Shown piece after piece: positions 55,910 to 64,000 of a stretch of 64,000 nt of DNA. This stretch comes from Mactromeris polynyma. Its lineage: Eukaryota; Mollusca; Bivalvia; Venerida; Mactridae. Each line of letters opens with the position of its first letter. Within the stretch, counting starts at the first letter, position 1. The stretch is from positions 4,464,001-4,528,000 of the forward strand of contig JASFXZ010000039.1 in assembly GCA_032209605.1 (NCBI GenBank). The letters run 5' to 3'. The translations under genes and the position numbers were made by a program. The notes under the pieces are model-generated. The model did not search any database. It had not been told where the DNA came from and saw nothing but the letters and a program-made list of their open reading frames with translations.

Positions 55910-57400
55910 TTAACAGATAACACCAATGTGCGTTAGCAGTTTACATGCTTTGGTCGCAATTAATACAAATGTTTAAAAATGTGTTTAAACTTATTATTTC
56001 TGTGAGGTTTCTTTAAAATCCACAATTTGGTCATACAAGGCGAAGCGCTGATAAACATCTATATGCCCACTGTAATGTTGTTGTACATTAAAAGGTCTTA
56101 ACTCATTCGACCGACAGTGATTGAGGAACTTTGATACATAAGTCAGTTTATCTCCTTTTCAAAAAAACTTGATATTGTTTTCTTAATCAAATACACATTT
56201 CAAAAACACATCTTTAAAGAAGCGAGCTTAATGCGGCGTCGAGGTACATGTCCGCCGCATAAAGCTAACGTGATCTTAATGCGGCGCTCTTCTATGCATT
56301 GCACGTCATGAATTGAAAAAGGGTAATATTAGTATAACAACAAGAATTTTAGGAGCAATATATATATATTTCAAAAAGACAGTCACTATATATTTACCAT
56401 GGTCGTATACACATTTAAATATTATCTGCAAGTGGATGCATTTCTTGGCCTTTATTCAGCAGTTACTCGGGTCACTTTTCATTGTTTACGATGATTTTGA
56501 ACTAGAATATATCTTTACTCATGTCAAGTTCCAATCATTTTGCAATACATGTATGTTGATAAACACCCTTAGTTTGGATAGGTAACTTATAGTGACATCA
56601 GTAGAGTTGTCATTCCAATATCATTCTCGGAGAACAAAGGGGAAAAAACACGATAAACAAACAACCATTCAATACAGTAATTAACTAAGCGGGTGTATAT
56701 TGGTTTTCAATTGTATACATTTATGGATTTTTCAATAGTTGTGCATGATGTGATATGCATACCAATGTCATTTAAATCAGTTGAAAATCCGTATTTGTTT
56801 TATTATATAAATTTTGTCGTTTATAATATTTTACTAATGAGCCGAGTATTTTAATTCAAATAAATGGGCGAATGCCAATAAATGTATGTATTACTCGACC
56901 CTTTCCGAGTTCGATCAGCTGTGCTGTTCGCGTCACGAATGAACTATGTAGTGGCTCTATCCAAACACAGTGCCCTCCCAGTTAGGTCAGCCTGTAGAAA
57001 ATTCGATTGCCAATCTTGTGACCACGACCGAGGCCTATCATCTTCGTGACAATTTGACTAAAAATAACACACGTGTTCCCAAAGTCGTTTCTCCCCCACT
57101 TCCGGTTTTTTATAAAGTAAAATTGTATAATACATGTTATATAACATCATAACTGTAACTCTCCCGCCTACATCTTTATATACTCTTTATATTCTTCTCT
57201 CTCTTATATGTATTGAATTAAATATTTACTATGAACAATGTTAAAATCAATTATTTAACTATCATTCTGTCATTATGATTATCCTGTTATATGTACATTG
57301 CAATTAATTATTTACCTAATTACGTTATGTATTACATGAAATGAGTGAAATAAACTGAAGTGAATTGAATTGGTTTATGCAGGAACGTTGTGATGCTTGC
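55910..57400. other. No host gene recognised; LINE-like tail near 57300
   Basis: AT-rich. The segment ending GAAATGAGTGAAATAAACTG and then GAATTGAATTGG (57335-57372) looks like a LINE 3' end with an AATAAA-type signal. No coding domain is visible before it. Confidence 0.4.
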
Positions 57401-57410
57401 GGAGGAACCG

Positions 57411-57595
57411 TTCGGTATTGTTTGGTATTGTTCGGTATTGTTCGGTATTGTTTGGTATTGTTCGGTATTGTTTGGTATTGTTCGGTATTGTTCGGTATTG
57501 TTCGGTATTGTTCGGTATTGTTTGGTATTGTTTGGTATTGTTTGGTATGGTTCGGTATTGTTCGGTATTGTTCGGTATTGTTCGGTATTGTTTGG
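57411..57595. repeat. 10-bp satellite, about 18 copies
   Basis: Unit GGTATTGTTC alternating with GGTATTGTTT. All frames stay open on both strands in short ORFs, which are artefacts. Confidence 0.96.
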
Positions 57596-58700
57596 AACCC
57601 AGTAATACAGGTTAGGTATGCTTGAATAGCTGAAAGTGAGATAGAAACATTCTCTGAACCTAATTCTTCTAATCTATATGAACATGTACACAATTTAATC
57701 AAACACCATATACATTAAATAATTCGTAGTCTCTCGTACCACCAGGATTTCACATTCGTTAATCAACATTCTTTGTAACGAAATATTTGTTGACAATTAA
57801 ATCACTCATCAAAATAATTATGATGAAGTGTTTTAAATCAAAATGCAGGCGATTAGCAACCTACTGATGTCACTATATGGAAATAACCAAAGAATTGAGG
57901 CCCTGCCCTCAATAAGATACACTTGTATGTTCATAATATTTTACTGAAATCTAGTAGCTACCGTAAGGATGACGTACTCTTCACGTTGTTTAACTGTAAT
58001 TAACATTAATTACTTAATACATGTAAATCTACTGTTGATTTTGATCGCAATAAGCTATAAAATATGATCTAAATATACTATGGAAAAACGTCGATGCATA
58101 CGAGTCAAACTTACTTTCATCGTTTCCGATCACCTCGTCACAATTTAATGAAGATTCAAAAATTCAAAAGGGCGTGTTTTATCTTTGTATCCGTATAGAT
58201 ATGGGGTGATGCTAATTACCCCCAGTGTGCGTGACAAGTATACATATATTGAAACACAAACGAAAAAAATCGTGGTTTTCGCAATAATGTTAAACAGCGC
58301 GTATAAACACGATATGGTCTACTTGGGTTTAGGAAATGTATTTTATATATTCTTGTTACAAATGAACTTGAGAAATACAATTACGACAAATGTTTTATTG
58401 ATCATTCAAAGATTTGAAGATTTTTATGGCATCGATTTCATCTGAGGTGTCCATGTATTGCATTGTCGGTTAATTATTCATGACTATTCGATACTCTTTG
58501 AAATACTGAATTGAAATCGAAAACAAATGTTCTTTTCCTTGTCCGCAAATAAGTACGGCAATTATTGAATTCCGGTGAAGCATCAGTGGATGTTAACACC
58601 CCGTTTAAATGCTCATACATCAGACATATAGTGTTATCAAATTGTTAAGTATACGTAGAACGTCTAAAGTGATTCCAGTGTCTTCAGTGATCGTAGGTAA

Positions 58701-58857
58701 TTATTGGACAATGTTCCCAGACGAATATTACGTTCTCATAGGTCACATTTGAGAACAACAGAGACTTATATTATTATGTATTATTGGACAATGTTCCCAG
58801 ACGAATATTACGTTCTCATAGGTCACATTTGATAACAACAGAGACTTATATTATAAA
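58701..58857. repeat. 80-bp tandem duplication
   Basis: ATTATTGGACAATGTTCCCA...GGTCACATTTGA[G/T]AACAACAGAGACTTATATTA occurs twice with one clear mismatch, starting at 58701 and 58781. Likely recent. Confidence 0.93.
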
Positions 58858-59373
58858 TAAGTTAAGATAAGTCGATAGTAAACACGACCATACCCACTTT
58901 CCAATACATGTAAAGAAGCTTAGGGTCATTTTCATGATAATTATCTTCAGGATCAGCATTCAATTTTGATGAAATATTGCGCAATTAAACATTAATTACC
59001 ATAAGTCGTGTAAGTACAACTGTAGACGACCAATGAGAACCAAAGGCTGTCTTATTATAGAAGTTTTACTGTACCTATATATATACTAAGTAAAATAAGT
59101 TTTGCAACAAAATTAAAACTAAGCAATTTTAAAAGTGTCTGATGATTTTATATAACCATGTATGTCTACTGATTGGACGGCCCTTTCCTTCGACAATCAC
59201 TTCGTAATAACACCAAAAAACACAGATCACATGATTCCCGTGCAACGTTATGGTTTAGTGCACATGAATAGGTATTGTGTACATTGGTCACTTAAATTGG
59301 TCAGATTTGATGTACAAATTGTTAAGTGCTGGTCATTAGGTACGAAACCGGCCAAAAAGTTAGAATTATTGAG

Positions 59374-60335
59374 AATGGGAAGGCGAGCGGCAATGACGTT
59401 AAACCAACGTCACTTAGCTGTATGTTGCATGGTGGAGCGTCAGTTCGGGCGGTTTCTCGGCACTTTGGTATTAGTGCAAGTACAATATCACATCTAAAAC
59501 AACGCTACCAGGAAACAGGGAGAGTTCAAGATCGTCCACGCCCCGATAGGCCAAGGAAAACGTCCGCAATTGACGATCGCTACATTGAAGTGACGTCGCG
59601 ACGTAACCGTTTTATGTCGGCGCCAAGACTTGCGACAGCTTTACTAAGAACATCTAGAATACGTGTATCGGCGCAAACTAACCGGAATAGGCTTCACAAC
59701 AGAGGTTTAAGTGGCCGACGTCCTTACGTTGGAGTGCCGTTGACTCGCGAAAACGCACGCTTGCGACTTACCTGGGCAACGGCACATCGGAGATGGATTC
59801 AGCGTGAATGTAACAACGTTCTCTTCAGTGACGAATCACGATTTTGTGTTCAGTGTTCTGATGGCAGGATTCGAGTATGGCGGAAACGTGGAGAACGTTA
59901 TGATCCAAATAACGTACTGCATCGGGATCGTTTTGGCGGGGGAAGCGTCATGGTTTGGGGTGGGATTTGTAGAAATGGACATACGGACTTAGTCACAGTT
60001 CGAAGGACACTCACAGCAGTTCGTTACTGTGGCGAAATCATCGAGTCTGTTGGAGTGCCGTTCTTACAACAACGTAGCGGCATGCTTTTTCAGCAAGATA
60101 ACGCGTGTCCACACACGGCAAGACACACAGTGGGAGTATTACACACAAATAACATTCATACCCTTGACTGGCCGTCACGTTCACCGGACTAACACCTATT
60201 GAGCACATGTGTGATATTCTCGGAAGACAGGTACGTCAACGCGATTACGTTCATAATATGCATGATCTGGAACGGGCATTACACGAGGAATGGACTGCCA
60301 TACCAGTAAAAATGGTCATTATGACTAGGTCATGA
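59374..60335 (+). pseudogene. Tc1-like transposase, frameshifted
   Basis: Starts MGRRAAMTLNQRHLAV (59374), then a frameshift near 59425 leads into MLHGGASVRAVSRHFG, a paired-type helix-turn-helix with TISHLKQRYQETG and GRPR-like DRPRPDRPRK. The catalytic domain has LFSDESRF (first Asp) and MLFQQDNACPHTA (second Asp). The glutamate segment PIEHMCDILGRQ lies in another frame after a second frameshift at about 60190, where the main frame hits a stop just after WPSRSPD. The C-terminus follows as HDLERALHEEWTAIP. Dead copy of a DD34E-type Tc1 element. No terminal repeats could be matched. Confidence 0.9.
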
Positions 60336-60339
60336 TGTT

Positions 60340-61325
60340 TAATAAAGCAAATAACAGATAGTCACGGCTTCATAATACACAATCGATAAGCCACTTATTT
60401 GTACCAATGTAGCTTAGAAATCGTCAGCAAATGCAATTACCCCATCTGTCACACGGAGAGGTGGGAGGGGCATATGTGGACAATAAATAATACATTAAGT
60501 ATTAGAGTGTATGAAGGTAAAATATGTTCGACCCTGCAGTAAATGTTGACAATTATTAGTATACACAGACAATTCCTAATTGTGTAGAAATGTCAACCAA
60601 CCGTTGTTTCATTATTGTTTTTTATGTGACTGTGAGATACTCTATTGTATGTTAAAATCATTATGTCCCCACGTCTGCCTAAGTTCATCACTGATTCTGC
60701 ACATTGCCAGTGGCGTATATATATACCACTTCGCCAGTAATCATTGATAAACAGTAAAAAAGCTTCCAGTCTATTCAAAGGTATGAAACGTTAACGAGAT
60801 CTGTGAAACTAACATGCCAATATGTTACACACATTTGTGAAAAATGAAAAAAGCTTGTGAAATAATAATTGTATCTAATTCCTCGTATTGGTATTAATTT
60901 ATTGGCACGGCAATGTTAGGTCAATGCAGTATAAACGTCAAGCATGTTGATATGAGCGCTGCTGTGGCATTTACAACCTCTTCTGTAAGTGATGTCATTT
61001 CAAGAAAACGGAACATGTGATGACACTATTTGCAAACAGGAAACAATATTTACTCAATATGGCCACTTCGTTTTCATATTGCCATATTTTATTTTTTTTG
61101 TACTTTTATTACCTCCATATCTGGAGAGCACAACAATATGTACATCAACATTTAAATACACTGTGGTACAAAGTACATTGTATATACATGTAAACACATA
61201 AAAACAAACTGGCATAAAAAAAAAAGCACCATGCATCTGCCCGTATTTGCTACCTTATCGAAACGAAAATTAAGGTAATCATTGAACAGCGCTTAACAAA
61301 GTCAGTTATGTCTCACTAATAAGTA
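60340..61325. other. No gene recognised; contains dispersed repeat copy 2 (60952-61028)
   Basis: Non-coding sequence. The repeat at 60952-61028 shares GAGCGC[T/C]GCTGT, ACCTCTTCTGTAAGTGATGT and ACATGTGATG with 13172-13246. Confidence 0.6.
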
Positions 61326-61329
61326 CAGC

Positions 61330-61938
61330 TTACGATAAACGGTTAGTGAGACTATACAGAGTTACAGCAACGGTGAAGTTAGTGAATGTAACACCGTTAT
61401 TTTCAACAGCGAGCCCCAAGATCCTTTCACACTGGTTAAATGGGCTCAGACATATTAAATCACCAAAGCGAGCGTATCCAATACATCCAATCAGAGCGTC
61501 CCATAGTTTTGTTTGGTCATTGGCACTACAAAAACATAAAAGATGTACAATCACATTGTCCTTATGTTGTTGACATAGTACACATTTCTTGATGTAATGT
61601 TTAGATATCCACACAGCACATGTGCGCATGATGGTTCTGCAGACGCGTGAGAGAGATGGGGTTTCGCGACAAAGCTTCCACAGATTTGAGCTTTGGTTGT
61701 AGTCAATGACATATGGATGTGCCCATTCATGTCCAGAACGAATGATATCTTCAATCATACGGGATGTGTTGTTAGCAGTAACATGTTGTCTGAGGATCTT
61801 ATTCCACACATTCTTCGACGGGAATATCGCTTCACGAACATAGACATTCAAAAAGTCTGTCAACCTCATTATATGATACCACAAGTTATTACAATAAACG
61901 TAATATAGTAATAACGTTTTTATTTTGAAATAAGACAC
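61330..61938 (-). pseudogene. LINE C-terminal fragment (second family)
   Basis: A 202-residue frame with SSNLWKLCRETPSLSRVCRT, AVWISKHYIKKCVLCQQHKD and IVHLLCFCSANDQTKLWDAL matches the post-RT region of non-LTR retrotransposons (W-x2-LC...C-x2-C-x7-H-x3-C). Earlier domains are absent on this strand, so it is truncated, although this frame itself is intact. It differs from the 51-kb and 54-kb LINEs. Confidence 0.6.
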
Positions 61939-61944
61939 TTAATT

Positions 61945-63090
61945 AAAGCGAATGTATATGATACATGTGGGTATTTCACATTATGTGTATTTTCACTATA
62001 AAATCAAAATGCAGATATTTATGGCGCTACAAAACTTGAATTCATGAAATCTATCGGAACTAGATAGGAGCACGGACATATTAAAAAAAACCGGATCCAC
62101 CGGGGGGGGCGAGGGTCCCTGACCCCCAACCGTCTGGTCAATGGAGTGACATTTTTCTACCAGAATAGCGGAAGCAAGTGCAATAAAATGTGGCCCAAGT
62201 TGTGGCCCGGCTAGTAAAATCGTATGCTTTTCACTCACTCTACATCAGTCAGGCGCTTTCAATTTCAAATCTCATGAATGTATCCTCAAAATTCAGTTCC
62301 CGCAATGCACCAGAAGCCACCATTTCATACCTTAATTATAAAACATTTCCCCGAACCCCCTTACGAGAGGGGATATCCCCGTACCACGTGCACGTGTTTG
62401 TCCCCTCAGTCTGGAATTTCTAGATCCATTCTTAGAATGAAACAATTGACCACAAGTTCGCACTACTTATAAATGCGATTATTGGCAACTTCTCATACCA
62501 TTTACACAAAGTACTCATTGGAATACACACTGATGGGGTAAGGGTATACATTTACAGTCTTAACCATACTTGATGATGGACAATACCATTGATTGCGCCA
62601 TGAGTGATCCAGAAGAGGAATGTCCCTAGACTTCCAAGATAGCTTGCGTACAAATACTTTAATCTGTAGCTACGCCGTCGTCTTTCGTGTTCATCTTTTT
62701 AGGATTATCTTTCAAATAAATTATACTGCTCTTGAAATGTTATAATGATATTATGTCAAAGATAATATGAATTTACAAAACAGCTGACGTAATGTTTGTG
62801 GGAACTACTTTATCAAAGCAAAAATACGAAACAAACGCTCGTAAAATAGGCAATAGAAATTACGACAACGTGAAATGACAAGATTTGCGATCGATACGCA
62901 AACATGGTAAGAATGGTAAAAGTTATAGTATATGTTTACTCTACAAGGTAGTGCAAATTGTTTATCACATTTATTGTCTATCTTATTTATCCCATGACTA
63001 ATTAGACCATAAACCTGTATGTTGTATTGATTTTCTTATCTAGATTTATATAGTGTTACCAGGTTATTCATTATACGTGAGTCCACATTC
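61945..63090. other. No gene recognised
   Basis: Contains a GC-richer stretch (62085-62410, with CCGGGGGGGGCGAGGGTCCC reading CCACC-GGGG) and several short ORFs without motifs. Nothing else could be supported. Confidence 0.45.
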
Positions 63091-63098
63091 TACATGTA

Positions 63099-63261
63099 CA
63101 GTGAAGTCTCAATAATAAGACCATGGATCTGTGGGACCCATGAAAACTGGTCTGAATAATTATTGAGGTTGAGCAAAAACAACGAAAATGGAATTGAAAA
63201 TTGTGTTCTTAATTTCGCGATGGACTTATAACTGAGGTGGTCTTTACGCGAGGTTTTACAA
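63099..63261. mobile_element. Tigger/mariner-type MITE, copy 4 (degenerate)
   Basis: CAGTGAAGTCTCAATAATAA at the left and GCGAGGTTTTACA at the right, with GTGGGACCC and CTGGTCTGAATAATTATTGA inside. More diverged than the other copies. Confidence 0.8.
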
Positions 63262-63264
63262 TAT

Positions 63265-64000
63265 GCTGCATTTATTCATCAATTCAGTAACAATGCGGTT
63301 ATAGAAATACGTAGCAAATATACTGCTGTGATTTTATTGTAACTAAGAAATATTTTCTTCTTTTACCGAACTGTGACTTGATTTCTATACAACAGTGCAG
63401 TGCACTTACGATACATGTACTCGTATTTGTCTTTAATGCATACTTTTTACGGCCTTTATAAACTTAAACATACACAGAAAGTAAACAAATGAACTGCTTA
63501 TTCAGCGGAATAGAACGCTCATGTATTGTAAATTTAAATCAATCAAAGGGACATAATCGTATTTTGTGACTAGGCTGTTATATTGTACAAGTTACACTGA
63601 ATTATTTCCCCTCATTTTTGGTTGGGAAAAAATATCTTTGCCTGACACATTGCAAATATCTGAGTATAATAGCTGCAAATACACAATGGAAGTTTATTGA
63701 TTAGTTCAATGATTTATTACACAATTCAGTAAGATATTTTGATGCACATTTGATCGCCACCAAATGGGATTTAACCAGTATTGCCATGGTGCTTAGAAAT
63801 TAATCAAAATTAAAATAGTTTCGAATGACATTGTTTTTGTATTGACATTTATGCCGTTTTTTTCCTCAGTATTTCGGAATACATAGCAGCTTCATATGTC
63901 AAAGAATAGTCAATATAGGCTGATTAAGCGTAATCGCTCGGAAGTAATGAAGTTATTAAATGTAAACATGCACCGTAATTCACGAAGGTTTGCCTTTTTT
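63265..64000. other. No feature recognised
   Basis: AT-rich sequence to the window edge with no supported coding, RNA or repeat feature. Confidence 0.5.

Noticed and set aside
2301..57595. Tandem arrays considered as CRISPR-like arrays
   Set aside because: Units are contiguous without unique spacers, no cas-like genes exist, and the DNA is eukaryotic.

Overview
The window looks like nuclear DNA of an invertebrate animal, most likely a marine mollusc such as a bivalve. The sequence is AT-rich, genes are split into small GT-AG exons by long introns, and there are many Tc1/mariner-type MITEs, LINE fragments and minisatellites. The TTTACCTCCCTTG motif at the ends of one MITE family is common in molluscan DNA. 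The species assignment is inference. I see no bacterial genes, CRISPR array or operon.

One very large minus-strand gene fills positions 330 to 40691 and runs off the low-coordinate edge. I could place 30 of its exons with splice sites and consistent reading phase, about 15.3 kb of coding sequence or roughly 5,110 residues. In order, the protein has a signal peptide, a Thr-rich mucin region of about 3,430 residues in a single 10.4-kb exon, one EGF-like domain, a NIDO domain, an AMOP domain, a vWD domain that begins with a GDPH motif, a cadherin-like module, two further EGF-like domains (the second of thrombospondin/COMP type), and 17 consecutive one-exon EGF repeats, mostly of calcium-binding type. 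The NIDO-AMOP-vWD-EGF order is that of MUC4-like mucins and the coral skeletal 'mucin-like protein'. The start Met must lie in an upstream exon, and two ATG|GTAAG candidates were found (49376-49378 and 41890-41892).

The gene's introns and 5' flank (to about 49.4 kb) are full of repeats. These include minisatellites of 41, 67, 30, 16, 33, 23 and 34 bp, and a deleted pogo-like DNA transposon that split the 67-bp array. There are also palindromic MITEs, an LTR-like promoter/poly(A) module, and an unidentified 138-residue ORF.

From 49.4 to 64 kb I find no confident host gene. This part holds decayed mobile elements: two related LINE 3' ends, another LINE C-terminal fragment, a frameshifted Tc1-like transposase, a tRNA-derived SINE head, MITE copies and short tandem repeats.
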